Counted from the stretch's first letter, positions 12,731 through 23,636 are shown. The stretch is 64,000 nt of DNA from Agrypnia vestita (GCA_016648135.1 JADDOH010010824.1:1-64000); one strand, 5' to 3'. Translations and numbers: made by a program. Notes: generated from the sequence alone by a model not told the origin.

Positions 12731-13006
12731 GTTTTTTTTCATATATTCGAATAGAGCATACTAGAGACATCTATGGTCCTTTCTCATGACATAGTGTACA
12801 TATATTTAGCAGCTGGTTATACCTCAATATTTTTAATGTGGAATATTGATTAATATTAGTAATTGTGTTCGCAGAACATATGTAAATACAAAGATATTGT
12901 TACAAAATACCATGTTCTTTAATATTTAAATACTAAAATGAATTTTTATATGAATGTAATTTTTTCAAAACATGATTTTGTTATAGTATTTATTACTTTA
13001 ATAATC

Positions 13007-13112
13007 TCCCAAATCACACATCAAGAGGGTGAGATTTTCATATTTCGAGTAAAATTTTTGAAAAAATTTACTTGTATTTGGAAACAGTCTATGTCAAGGT
13101 TCCACTGTATTT
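13007..13112 (-). mobile_element. Tc1/pogo-like element end (left of PLE)
   Basis: The segment ends with 'caaggttccactg' followed by TA. Its complement, CAGTGGAACCT, is a common terminal sequence of Tc1/pogo-type elements with TA target sites. It matches, inverted, the sequence starting at 14501. The element body lies to the left and has decayed. Confidence 0.5.
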
Positions 13113-13152
13113 GAAAATTGAAAAATATGTGTGTCATGTACACAAAATTGTA

Positions 13153-13337
13153 TATTTAAAAAAATGAGGGTAAACAACACTGTTTTATTCCACTATATTT
13201 ATTTTGAATTGTTAGAACGTTTTCGGGATTTCTCCCATTGTCAATAACACTACTTTTACTAAACTAAATTAAAAATAATTCGAGACAGAATTTATAGGGA
13301 TTGGGTGGGTGTTATGGTGGTGGGGGTTGGGGGCGGG
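13153..13337. repeat. PLE copy 2: 3' terminal arm (pLTR)
   Basis: This 185-bp arm is the inverted complement of 14103-14285, with scattered mismatches. It overlaps the last codons of the PLE frame and contains the hammerhead-like motif at 13210-13249. It also includes the 'gtggtgggggttgggggcgg' tract seen reversed in the partner. Confidence 0.8.
13210..13249 (-). ncRNA. hammerhead ribozyme-like motif, decayed core
   Basis: Read on minus: helix I strand UGUUA, core UUGACAA, helix II GGGA/UCCC with a GAAA loop, then GAA, the palindrome AACGUU, C at the expected cleavage position, and UAACA, which pairs perfectly with UGUUA. The canonical core is CUGANGA. Here position 3 is U and position 8 is A, so cleavage is unlikely. 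Both changes fit C-to-T decay of CUGACGA. The plus-strand partner is at 14185-14227. Confidence 0.7.
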
Positions 13338-14100
13338 GTTAGAATGGATAGGAGTGGGGAGGTTATGGGCGGTATCCGGATGTTAATTATATTTTTATTA
13401 TTTATTTTATTATTATTTATTTCTAAAATCTCTAAGATGTCCATCTTTCTTCCTTTATTGCACCCATATAATAATTTCGAATCAAACGTATGTCCCTCCA
13501 TTCTGGCATGCTCTGCCATTTCTGAATTTTAACTAAAGTTTTTTACGGCTCTTTTATGCTCTTCAAGTCTTTCCTTTATTTTTCTCCCACTTTGTCCGAT
13601 GTAAACCGCATCGAAATCTCCACAACTTAATTGATGAACTCCGCTTTTATTTTCATCGGAGATTTTTGATTTATTGTTTCATAAGTAACTTTTGATACTA
13701 TTTTTCGTATAGAACGCGGGTTTGAATTTTTTGTCTTTGCATGAATTTAATAGATCCGTTGTAAGTTTTCCAACATATATTATTTTTTTCCAAGGTTTAT
13801 TTTTATCGTTGACTTTTGGTGTTTTGTTATATAAGTATGTGTATATTGCTGTTTGTGTTTCTTTCTTTTTTATAATATTATCTATGGTTTTTTCTCTATA
13901 GCCGTTATTTTTAGCAATGTTAATAATTGTTTGTTTTTCTTTTATATAATTTTCTGGTTTCAGTGGAATTGATAACAATCTATGAACCATTGAATTGAAT
14001 GCAGCCATTTTATGTGCAGTGGGTGATATGAGGTCGCGTGTATGATTGTATCTGTAAAAGTCTCTTTTCTGTATATTTGAAAAATGAATTTATCTTGCCC
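13292..14100 (-). pseudogene. Penelope-like element protein, 5'-truncated (copy 2)
   Basis: Reading minus from about 14090, one continuous frame encodes the end of the PLE reverse transcriptase and the GIY-YIG endonuclease. It starts with 'RYNHTRDLISPTAHKMAAF' and 'NSMVHRLLSIPL', which align with residues 76-105 of the 34-kb copy. The thumb with 'IAKNNGY' follows. The endonuclease contains 'SGVHQLSCGDF', an intact 'VYIGQSGRKIKERLEEH', then 'MAEHARMEGHTF' and 'MDILEILEI'. Only two in-frame stops interrupt it (near 13679 and 13530). The YVDD catalytic block and everything upstream are missing. PLE endonuclease nicks target DNA and the RT copies the element RNA; this copy cannot do so alone. Confidence 0.85.
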
Positions 14101-14102
14101 GC

Positions 14103-14285
14103 CCGCCCCCAACCCCCACCACCATTACACCCACCCGATCCCTATAAATTCTGTCTCGAATTATTTTTAATTTAGTTGTAAACGTGTTATTATTGACAAT
14201 GGGAGAAATCCCGAAAACGTTCTAACAATTCAAAATAAATATAGTGGAATAAAACAGTGTTGTTTACCCTCATTTTTTTAAATAT
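14103..14285. repeat. PLE copy 2: inverted arm at the truncated 5' end
   Basis: It is the inverted copy of the 3' arm and begins almost directly where the protein frame breaks off. Matching continues past the conserved 'aaaacagtgtt' into sequence ('taccctcatttttttaaat') that differs in other PLE copies. Confidence 0.8.
14185..14227 (+). ncRNA. hammerhead ribozyme-like motif, decayed core
   Basis: It has the same core UUGACAA, helix II GGGA/UCCC, GAA, AACGUU and C as the left arm. Three extra bases (TTA) precede the core and shift the helix I strand. Probably inactive. Confidence 0.65.
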
Positions 14286-14329
14286 TAAAAATTAATTTCC
14301 ATAATGTTACAAACAAAAAACTTGAACAT

Positions 14330-14382
14330 TTAAAATTATATATATAACATTATAATATATAAAATTATATATATAAAACATG
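14330..14382. repeat. AT microsatellite
   Basis: 'aaaattatatatataacat' is repeated with small changes. It is present only on this side of the inverted structure around PLE copy 2. Confidence 0.6.
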
Positions 14383-14500
14383 ATTTCGTTACATTATTTA
14401 TTATTTAAATAATCTGTGATTACGAAATAATTGAGGCATGTATAATACGTGCGTATTTTTGTGTAAATGGTACATATATTATTCAATTTTCAAATACAGT

Positions 14501-15175
14501 GGAACCTCGACATACACTGTTTCCAAGTACAAACAAATTTTTTCAAAAATTTGACTTGACATACGAAAGTCTCGCCCTCCTGATGCGTGATTTGAAAGTT
14601 ATGTCCTTGCTCGTGCTTTGAGAAAATCTACGAGACTATAAAATATAAAAAAAAATATATATTTAATTTATAAATAAGTCCATGATCTTATTTTCTGTCT
14701 ACGACAAACGTATACCGAGGAATGTTGTATCTTACTCACTAGAATGGGCACGACGCGCGACGCGGGCATTTTTTTTTCAAAAATATTCCAATAAAATAAT
14801 AATTTAATACGGGCTATTAATTAATCTTTTAAATGACGATGCGATATCATATTTTCAATGAATCCTCCAAAAAATGCTAAGTCAATAGTCAAAGTTCCTG
14901 GCCAAAGTCACAAAAATAAGGATATTTGATTGAGTGATGAATATCGGTGTCGGATTCACTGATAATGGATAATTAATAAATTCAATTTCGTAATTTTTTT
15001 TAATATAAAAATTGTATATAAATTTTGATATGTTTTTTTTGGATCTTGTAAATTTTGAAATTGAAAGTGTTGGAGTTTTCTTTTTTTAATATTGTGAAAT
15101 TTGTCTCGAAATACGAGTGTTTTGAGATACGAGCACGTTTACGAAACGAATTATGCTCGAAATAAAGTTCCGCAT
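14501..15175 (+). mobile_element. Tc1/pogo-like element end (right of PLE)
   Basis: TA followed by CAGTGGAACCTCGACATAC starts the element. Direct 'cgaaatacgagtgtt' and 'gagatacgagc' blocks near 15090-15140 are typical of the subterminal parts of this group. No transposase frame survives. The first 100 bp are an inverted copy of 13007-13112, including the neighbouring 'ttcaattttcaaa' flank. Confidence 0.45.
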
Positions 15176-15182
15176 GCGTACA

Positions 15183-15381
15183 CCTCTTTCCATTTAAGAA
15201 AGACAATCGAATTAGTATGTGTAAGCCGTGCGTGAGAGGCGCATTGTTTCGTTATGTTGGTGTTTATACCCGTAACCACGTAACCACATAACCACGTAAC
15301 CCGTAACCACCAACCAAACATTGTTAATCGTGTGCACGGCTTGCACATACTAATTCGATTGTCTTTTTTAAATGGAAAGAG
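15183..15381. mobile_element. foldback MITE with internal short tandem repeats
   Basis: The arms 15183-15232 and 15335-15381 are near-perfect complements of about 47 bp, including 'gacaatcgaattagtatgtg'. The loop carries a run of GTAACCAC/GTAACCACATAACCAC units at about 15273-15310. There is no coding capacity. Confidence 0.75.
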
Positions 15382-15789
15382 GTCTTACCCGGTGGTAATC
15401 AAATATTTTTCAAATACATTGATTTATCCTGTATATCTCTCAAATCGATGCATTTATTTTATTTAAAATATCAAAATATTCTCTTAAATCGTAAATTAAC
15501 AATAAGATAGGTTTTCATTATCGTATTAATTAACAATAACGAGTGTGCTAATATTTTTAATAATTATTTATCAAATGTAGAAAGAAAAATACCACCAATT
15601 TATGAAACGAAAATTATTACTATCCAGCATAATCATATCTATGAATGTCTTTCTTATTTACAAACTATATTGGAAAGTGATATAGAAAAGATCGTAACAG
15701 ATATGGTAAATGAAACAGTCCAGCCTCGACCAAATAAAAACAAAAATATTAAAAGAAGATATATCATCAACACATTAAACCTATAACGT

Positions 15790-15985
15790 GCATTATAAAT
15801 ACTAGCTAGCAAAATGGAATATTCGCATCAAGTGACAAACAAAGTTATACTATTTAAACCAGGAAACAATGAAGACATTACAAACTACCGACCAATATCA
15901 ATATTTTTAAGATAGCTCAAATTTTTGAAAAGATTGTAGAAAATCAACTATTATCATACATAAAAAACAATAATATTGTCATGGA
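15790..15985 (+). pseudogene. LINE reverse transcriptase N-terminal fragment
   Basis: Translation gives 'VILFKPGNNEDITNYRPISI' and, after a frame break, 'KIFEKIVENQLLSYI'. This is the conserved start of the RT domain in jockey-type LINEs (the NYRPISLL block, followed by the K.FEKI..R.L helix). Nothing upstream or downstream is intact. The fragment stops where the LTR-like repeat begins at about 15978. Confidence 0.7.
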
Positions 15986-16360
15986 TCGTGGTCGCGGGAG
16001 ATAAATGACAACACTGGAAATTAATTAGCGATTTATTAAACAGTGATGAATTATTTTATTAAATTGACGAAGTCACTTAAATTGAATTAAAATAATACAT
16101 TATTTCGCAATTTACCACTCAACTATGATCTCTTAATTATCGCTGGGTAACACTTTCTTTACCAATTATCAGAAAATTCCATCCGATTCTCAGGCATGTG
16201 TAGAAATCACACATATTTAAATCGTCAATTAGGCACTCCGCTCGATTATTTCGTTTAATATCTATCGCTCCGAATATCTCACGACTGGCCACCCTAGCCG
16301 ATTATTTCGCATCGATAAAAATGTCAAAATAGACTGACTGCACAGCGCGGTAAGATTCCA
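15978..16360 (+). repeat. LTR-like dispersed repeat, copy 1
   Basis: It starts 'tgtcatggatcgtggtcgcg' and shares a run of blocks with 54030-54420 (inverted) and 58270-58620: 'gataaatgacaacactgg', 'gcgatttattaa', 'acgaagtcactta', 'ttccatcc', 'cgattatttcg'. The TGTCA start and about 380 bp length fit a solo LTR, but no primer-binding site or gag/pol was found. Copies are strongly diverged. Confidence 0.4.
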
Positions 16361-17599
16361 AATGTTTGTACAAGACACTTTGTAACGTTTGGGCTGTAAG
16401 GGCGTGTAACGGGGTCGTATTGTAGTTGCTGCTTTTTTTTGAAGGAAGTTTGAATAGAAAGTTTAAAAGAGAAGCTTTAAGAATAAGTTTTAAGAGCTTG
16501 AATGATTTTACTTTAAGTTTATTTGTTAAAAGTCTAATATATTATTTGAGATCTACTTTTGCAAGCTCAAAGCTATGCTTAAAATTTATTTACGTGGTTG
16601 AATTATGTTTACGTATAGTCTAACATATAATTTGGCCAGTAATCGTCTAGTGATAGTAATTTAGGACTCCTCGATGTAACGCGGTTACTCAGTACTTTTA
16701 GGAGTGTAACAGAAGAAATGCCATTGTATTCATACGAGGTGAAACTAACCTAACATTATTAATGCGCAACTTGAGCCGGACTCAAAATGACGATCGATTG
16801 AACAGACTAACAAAATCGCCTATCGTGGAGGACGCGTCCGTCATTTCCTCGCAACCGGTAGCGGCGTCACGAACATAGATATGTTAACGTAGATTTTTCG
16901 CCTAGAACGATGCCGCCTGGTTACCGATGTTTCATATTAGAACCTGTGGACGGATCCCACGGCTGAGTGCGAGGTCACGATTACATGGAATATTTAGATT
17001 GACAAATATCACGTGCGAAATACAGCCTAGGGAGTTCTGAGTATAACTTGGTATCCACATGATACAACCGACGGTACATAATAGGAACTTAGCGCTAGTA
17101 TTGCGCAACAACAGGCAATATTTATTTTTAACTTATTTTTTTGAATGCAATAGTATACTGGATCTGCCGGTCATCCAGATTAGATAATTCCCGGTCAATT
17201 AATACACGGTTATACTTATTAAACACACACACAATATTCGAAATGCAAATTAACGGCTGGGTTCTCCAGAATACATACATAAAATGCTTACCACTGGCGC
17301 GTTCGGTGGTCTTCGGCCCGATTTATCTGTTCATGGTATATAGTGGAAAGAGCAAACATATATTCATAACAACTAGACGCAACAGAGGCTCGGGGAGGTC
17401 CTGTTTGATATTTACTTTACCACAGCCCGTGATTCTAGATCGAAATTTGAGTTTCTTTCATAAGTCGTATTTTGTAAGAATTAAGTTGATTCTGATTTTA
17501 CTTTACGTAGATTTTAGGTTACCCCCTTCCAGGGGGGGAAACAGCCCCATTGGCAACGCTGTACCCGGTAGCTAACTCCTGCCTAAGCATAGTTTCCCA
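16361..17599. other. unclassified stretch with moderate GC
   Basis: 16770-17100 is richer in CpG than its surroundings ('gaggacgcgtccgtc', 'gcggcgtcacg'). A 144-codon plus-strand frame at 17141-17575 starts with TTG and has no known motif or biased composition. I cannot support it as a gene. Confidence 0.35.
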
Positions 17600-17890
17600 A
17601 CTCCAACCTACGTGTAAAGTCCACCACCTCAGGACGCTTCTCATTTGCCAGATCCGTTTCGCCGGCAACCGTCTTTGGTTGGCTCGCTTCGTCAAAATAA
17701 AATAAAGCATGCGTTACACGCGCGCGCGCAGAAATAATAAAGGCTCGTCTGCACCTACTTACCCGGCAAATATTTAATTATAGAGTATTTATGAATTGTG
17801 AAGCTTCTCCTTATCATGAGCTTTTAGCAGATAGATATTTTCGTATAATTTTTCAGCAATGTCTATTTGAATAGGCCAATATCGTTACAA
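17600..17890 (+). repeat. direct duplication, unit 1
   Basis: This 291-bp segment recurs at 18216-18506 with three single-base differences and no gap. It includes an alternating CG run ('acacgcgcgcgcgcag'). No TG...CA ends or target duplications were found. A 63-codon minus-strand frame runs into the segment from the right, but it matches no family and does not extend into a larger gene. Confidence 0.9.
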
Positions 17891-18215
17891 TGCAATACAA
17901 TATTTAAATTACGATTTCTTGTATATCAAATCCGATGCGCGTATAGTAATAATTATCCCTAGATCCTAAATACAGCGTGGATCAAAATTTGTTACGATTC
18001 AGAAAGTTCCAAATTGAATGCGCATAAAAGGCAACAGAAATAAATAATATTGGAAATGCTTATCTGTTTCGATGAATTTTACCGACTCTCTGCCCAACTG
18101 ATGGTATTTCGGATCTCTTTCTACAAGGGCCTCCGGCCGACGTTGATGCTGAAGACTCAAGGCGCGTTCCTCGAGTTTGTATGGCTTATATAGTCAAAAT
18201 TTCTCGCCATTTTTG

Positions 18216-18506
18216 ACTCCAACCTACGTGTAAAGTCCACCACCTCAGGATGCTTCTCATTGGCCAGATCCGTTTCGCCGGCAACCGTCTTTGGTTGGCT
18301 CGCTTCGTCAAAATAAAATAAAGCATGCGTTACACGCGCGCGCGCAGAAATAATAAAGGCTCGTCTGCACCTACTTACCCGGCAAATATTTAATTATAGA
18401 GTATTTATGAATTGTGAAGCTTCTCCTTATCATGAGCTTTTAGTAGATAGATATTTTCGTATAATTTTTCAGCAATGTCTATTTGAATAGGCCAATATCG
18501 TTACAA
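18216..18506 (+). repeat. direct duplication, unit 2
   Basis: Near-identical to the segment starting at 17600, offset by 616 bp. The 325 bp between the units are not repeated. Unit 2 runs straight into an R-repeat fragment. Confidence 0.9.
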
Positions 18507-18580
18507 CTTCCATCCACTTTTCTCTTATATAAATAGCTTCGTTTCTCTGAGACTTCTATAATTTATCCTTAATTGACTAA
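18507..18580 (+). repeat. dispersed repeat R, fragment
   Basis: 'cttatataaatagcttcg', 'ctctgagacttctataattt' and 'cttaattgactaatg' correspond to the last third of R. Confidence 0.5.
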
Positions 18581-18629
18581 TGTCAATTTAAAGAAAACAA
18601 ATGGTTTTCTATTCGCGACATTTCATCTT

Positions 18630-18667
18630 CAAAATCCCGCAATTATTATGTACGGGTGTACGGCTAG
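18630..18667 (+). mobile_element. possible Helitron 3' end
   Basis: A CCCG...CGGG stem is followed ten bases later by CTAG and T, the arrangement of Helitron 3' termini. The stem is only four bases, and no 5' end was identified. Confidence 0.35.
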
Positions 18668-20035
18668 TATATAAACATATTTATAACATTATTAACTGAC
18701 TTTTAAAATTAATAATCACTTCTGGGTCATGTTAATTAGGATCATTTTTTGTCGTGACCGTCATTCCTGGTCACATTTGTGTGGTTGTCATCAGAGCTGG
18801 CGCGAAGCTTCGTTCATGATAAAAACCGACCCACGTCAGAATTACTCGGAAGAATTTCTGAAAATATCATTAATTCGTATTCATCGTAAAAACCACAATA
18901 AACTTGACTATTCTTGCACAACATGCCTATTTTGAAATACGAAAGTAATTAGTAAATTTTCCGTGTGAAATCGGAAAGAAGTAAGTTAATTTTTTTATTG
19001 TTCCATTTGAATTGCTGAAAAACTGAGACCGAACAAAGAAATCCATTATTGGCGGAGACTTGGAGAAATAATTTAAATTCGGGCCTTTGAATTATTCCCT
19101 GTTTACGTCTGCAACGGTTGTTGTTCAGTTCAAAACATTTCTCTGCCGAGAACCGAGCTCTTGATGTAATTTCATTCGTCTTCCGAGCTCTCTACAAATC
19201 TTTTATTCATCCACTTCTCAATGAACATTCAGCGTTTTCTCTTTTCTTTGACTTTGCTGGCCTAAAATAATTGCTATTAACTTATTGTATTAACAACTTT
19301 ATTTATAATGGAACATCTTTACAATTTTCGAAGCGAAACGTCAGTTTTATTAATTCTTAAATTAACTTTAATGAAATTTATAATTTTTTTTTGTGCACCT
19401 AAATATCGAACTAGAGAACCATATCTCAGAAAAATGTGTGACAAAAACTGACTAAGCAAATGACTACGGTGACTGCATATTAATTCAGTAGTTTTGGGAA
19501 CATTCACATTGGTGTTTGAAAATTAAAATAAGTCATTTTACATTCTAGTAGGTAAGTATACAAGTCCTTTGTAGTAGTATGACCACTGTAAGAACACGGG
19601 TGAACTAATCTGCACGTAAATACATTTAGAGAGAGGGAGTGACCTATATAATTATATGACTAATTAGCTTTGAGTAGGCGCGTGTGGCCGAAATCTCAGC
19701 CGCATTTTAAAAATAATTTTAATTTTATTAAATCGACCTACACCATAAATATGAATACAATTGTGTATCCAATACAATAAACAACTGTTTACGAGTTATT
19801 TTAGAATATCAAATATAAATGAAAAATAAATTGCTTTCTAACCTTTCGCTGAACTGTACATACAAGCGCACGAGTTTGTACGTATTATTAATTTATACAC
19901 TACATCGTATAAAATCATTCAATAATAAATGTTTTGTAGACTCCGTCTTCTAATAGCTATATTGCTGTGATGATTCTTTTACACATATGGAAGACCACAC
20001 ATAAATCTTCCATTGCTTCCATTTCTATCCTCGTC
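18668..20035. other. no gene recognised
   Basis: Mixed sequence, moderately GC-rich at 19020-19260, with short overlapping frames only. No repeat family from elsewhere in the window was recognised. Confidence 0.4.
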
Positions 20036-20039
20036 AGAG

Positions 20040-20640
20040 CTGGATCAAGAAAACTGGGACCCCAAGCCTCTGATTTGGATCAATGAAAGGAAGCTAATGA
20101 AACACTGGAAACCGATTATCTGGTAAAAAGCAAGCCCGGATGCCTTATATTTTGGCCTATCCAAATTGCTCGTTGTTGGGCAATTCTGTTCAGGAGCCGC
20201 CTCTTTTCGCCCACCCTGCTCAATACCTCGTCGTTTCGGATATATTCTGACCGATGGATCCTCGCCATGCGCCTGTAGCACTCATCTCAAAGGCCGTTAG
20301 CCTCCCGGACATGTTCTGGCCGATGGTCCTGACCTTTAAATAAATGTTGGGGGATTCAAGAATCTTGGATTTTTTGTTAAAGGCGACTCTTGCTTGTTGT
20401 ATTATGATTATGATGTCTGCCTCTGAGCGGCCATCTTGGGAAATTCTGCTACCCATGTATGTGAATTATTTTACTTGTTTGATAGTGACGCCACTCAAAA
20501 CAACATTTGTAGACACTTCTTTTCATCCAACAACTATGCACTTTGTTTTGTCTTTGTTTATTTTCATGTTGTATTTATCTTCCAAAATATTTTCCATCTT
20601 CTTTTTCGGCTTTAGTCAATTCATATAAATACTAAAGAAT
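20040..20640 (-). pseudogene. LINE reverse transcriptase C-terminal relic
   Basis: Minus-strand translation gives, in order, 'INKDKTKCIVVG', 'SGVTIKQVK', 'YMGSRISQDGRSEADI', 'QQARVAFNKKSKIL' and 'LTAFEMSATGAWRGSIG', then fragments like 'RLLTELPNNEQ'. These correspond to the end of the RT domain (the YLGS...DG..E.DI.RRI..A..AF block) and the connector with 'LEAFEMW.WRRML' in insect LINEs. Several stops and a deletion between the 'NIYLK' and 'LTAFEM' parts break the frame. It lies on the opposite strand to most LINE relics here. Confidence 0.8.
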
Positions 20641-20899
20641 TGAATATAGGTCTATTAACGCTTTGTCGAGAGTACATGCCGTGTTTACCCCTTTTAAAAC
20701 TAGGAATAAATTTCACCTGGAAATTATGTCTACTTCAGATTTAAAATTTTAGTAAATGTTGTTATCCCGGTGAAACAATGTAACCCGGAGCATGAAAGGT
20801 TTTAGCATTAGCTTTGTTGCCATACCTGCGCGACGGCTGCGGCCACATTAAACTCTTTCACATTATTACCGTATTAAAATTTTACTTCGATAGAGGATT

Positions 20900-21330
20900 G
20901 AATAATGCATCTAACACCTAGCCCGGGCCCGCGGCGACTGCCTGCGATGCTTAGAATGCCGCGACCCAGCTCTGGTCTCGGTAAAAACTAAAGCCATGGA
21001 TTCACTAGGGGACAAAGTGTTCCTCAACATCACGCGCGGCATAGAGTCTACGTTGTGACGTTGCAACGTCGCGCACAATATAGCGGGGCATTTCTACGTG
21101 CCGCGGCAACGTTGCCATGCGCACGGTACCCGAGCGAGCTCACGGCGACATCGCGTTGCGCGTCAGTACCACGTGGTATGTTTACAAGTGAATGCGCATG
21201 CGGTGTATCCATCAACATGACATTAATGTGGGGAAACGAAATTGTTCTCCAACTCATCGCGCTCTACCAAAGCCGTACAATTTTGTGGGACACTTCGAAC
21301 CGTAAATATAAAAATAAAATGATGTGAGGG
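20900..21330. other. GC- and CpG-rich island
   Basis: The sequence is much richer in GC than its surroundings ('tagcccgggcccgcggcg', 'gttgcaacgtcgcgc', 'ccgcggcaacgttgcc', 'ccacgtgg'). It has several short palindromes such as GTTGCAAC and GGCAACGTTGCC. Open frames exist on both strands (69 and 90 codons) without known motifs. It could be a promoter or first-exon region, or an old GC-rich element. Confidence 0.4.
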
Positions 21331-22265
21331 CCAACAGCGTTCCTCAATATTGTCTTGCTTGGCTATGGAAGGCCCGATTATTTATAATAAATTGTCAAAA
21401 TCAGTTGTTGTCATTCGAGTGAAATTGACAAAATATCCGTCAGACATTCGAAGATCGCATAGAATATCCATACTTCTTTCTCTTTGCAGGAAATAAATTC
21501 GCATCCACCACCTTTTTCTCCTATTACGTTTCGATAAACTCGTTAAAATAAATAGATGCAGCTGTCATCAAAATCAAAATCTCATCGAGCGGCAAGTGTA
21601 AATAGATACGCAGTTGTCATCATAACCTCATCGGGCGACATTTTCGTGACAAGTGATATGTGAGTCTCGGTGTGTACATTTCAAATGACCGCGCCATTGT
21701 CCCCGAAACATGCGTAGATGTTGATGCGACATGCCGCGCGGAATGTTTCGCGATTTGTCTCCTAGTGAATACATGGCTTAAGTTTTATCGCAGTTGCGAG
21801 CCCGTTGTGGTGGCTGGAAGAAGAAGCGGCCTGATAGATGTTCTCATGAAGCTCCTTATAAACGTGCCCGAGCCAGCAAAGCCCGCTTTTCATTATTAAA
21901 GTAAGATATACTGCAACATTATTTCCTATCCATTGTATAATTGCAACTACACACTCCAATGTCCTCTTAAATATTTATTTTTATCCAAGTCTTCGCAATG
22001 AAAAATTTGTGTTGAAAAACATCGTCTAACGTAGTTTATATAAAGCGAGTAATTTTTTTCAATAATACGTAGGTATAATAGGTATTTTATTTCTTTGTTC
22101 TTTAACTTTTTTCATATAAAATTTTCTCTTTTATTTTCATATTAAACATTAATGTTACCTACTCAAAAAAATGTCTACAATCATTAAAAGTTTTTCACGT
22201 AATATTTTTTTAACTAACCTAAAAAATTTCATAAATTAAAAAATTTTCAAACATAATTTCTATTG
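21331..22265. other. no gene recognised
   Basis: 'cagctgtcatca' and 'cagttgtcatcataacctcatcg' near 21560-21640 form a short imperfect direct repeat. Otherwise AT-rich. Confidence 0.35.
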
Positions 22266-22270
22266 AAAAT

Positions 22271-22527
22271 TTCAATATTTCTGACTTATTTTTTGCAAAA
22301 AGTTGAAGTATTATTACAGAAACTTATATCGATTATGAAAAATTCATTTCCTTCTACAAAACTGAAATAAATTGACAAAAACCTTGTAAAATAAACTTTT
22401 TTCAATGTTTACAAGGTTTTTATCATTTTATTCGATTTGTAATAAAGCGAATGAATTTATCATAATCGAAATAAGTTACTGTAACGGTACTTCGACTTTT
22501 CGCAAAAAATAAGTCAGAAATATTGAA
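22271..22527. mobile_element. foldback MITE
   Basis: Two arms of about 120 bp (22271-22390 and 22408-22527) are complementary around a 17-nt loop, with some mismatches. The innermost stem is TTTACAAGGTTTTT and its complement. The outer arms share 'tttctgacttattttttgc'. No coding capacity. Confidence 0.8.
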
Positions 22528-22685
22528 AAAAAATGCAAACTTTGATATTGCATATCTCCAAAACTATTGATTTTAGGTAATGGTTGCTTGAACATTTTAG
22601 ACTAATAAAATAGGCTGGAATCTACCGATCAAGTTTCTGCTGCTAGCTCTGGTACATCCTGTATATATAAAACTTAAATTGAAGT
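22528..22685. other. unclassified flank of the foldback
   Basis: 'tattgcatatctccaaaac' and 'ttctgctgctagctctggta' lead to 'catcctgtatatataaaac', which resembles the start of some mobile elements. No firm assignment. Confidence 0.3.
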
Positions 22686-22779
22686 TTGAAACGCATTATC
22701 GAAGATCTTAAAATAAGATGTATTTTAAAATATAGAGGTACTTATACCAGCTGCGTAATCTTTGTATACTATTTTATGA

Positions 22780-22940
22780 GAAGGACTACAGATGTCTCCT
22801 GGGTAGTCCCATCAAATATACGGAAGGTTTCAAATTGGAACATACGTATGTACAACTTTAAAAAAATAGAGTGATTACTTAAGTCAGCTCATACAGGTTG
22901 TAAGCCCTGAGCCATCGGATAAAAAACATCTATATACGTA
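22780..22940 (-). repeat. dispersed repeat R, rearranged copy
   Basis: 'gtgattacttaagtcagctc', 'tacaggttgtaagccctgagcca' and 'catctatatacgt' match the centre of R. Confidence 0.5.
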
Positions 22941-23630
22941 TCTAGTCGAAAATCTTACAGGAATTTCTTCTGCTGACATGGAAATTATAATTTATGTTGT
23001 GGCAGCCCTGTAGGTAGACATGATTAAAAGTAATAGCGAGGTATTAATGTATAACCTGATTATTTTGTGGGTTTGTAATAAGGCTTCGTTGTCATCATGA
23101 GGTTTTGTTCATGATGGCCGCTGACGCATGGCCTGGATCGTTAACTCTGACAAAAACCAATTGCAAATATATCGAAAGCCCGGAACATTACAATAGGCTT
23201 GATATAAAACATTAACAGGTTTATTTGAACAAAGTAATGTACATTTACTAATCAATTACGTAAAATACTAAACAATATATTTATCATATATAGGCAAATA
23301 CAATTATCACGTATAGGTTATTTCTCGATATTATTAATTTTATATAGGGTTAGCTGGCAAGAGGAGAAAGACTGCGGGAAGTAACGTAAAAGTGCTATTA
23401 CGGCCGGTAATTGAATTCTGGAATCAACTCTTATAGATTGAATAGATTCCAAATATATTAATTTTTTTTCCGAAATGATACCAAATAAATTTATAAATCA
23501 ATTGATTACTTAATATTACCGTATGAACGAGTAAAATTTTTTCATGAATTTACTAATAAAGTTAAGTAATGGAAATAAAATACCATGTAGGGCTATTTTA
23601 TATCGATTTCGATACATCTCATAGGCTAAG
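22941..23630. other. no gene recognised
   Basis: A moderately GC-rich block at 23090-23180 contains a partial palindrome (CATCATGAGG...CATGATGG). Nothing else is recognisable. Confidence 0.35.
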
Positions 23631-23636
23631 CTAGTA

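Noticed and set aside
17141..17575. 144-codon plus-strand frame as a gene
   Set aside because: It starts with TTG, has no recognisable domain, and ends next to a duplicated segment. A chance frame is as likely.
17600..18506. Direct repeats as LTRs of a short retrotransposon
   Set aside because: The units lack TG...CA ends, primer-binding site and polypurine tract, and I see no target duplication.
18770..18800. CTGATGA on minus
   Set aside because: No GAAA follows at the right distance, so the hammerhead fold is not supported.
20033..20055. CTGACGA on minus near GAAA as a further hammerhead
   Set aside because: No helix II can form between the core and GAAA, and helix I does not pair.
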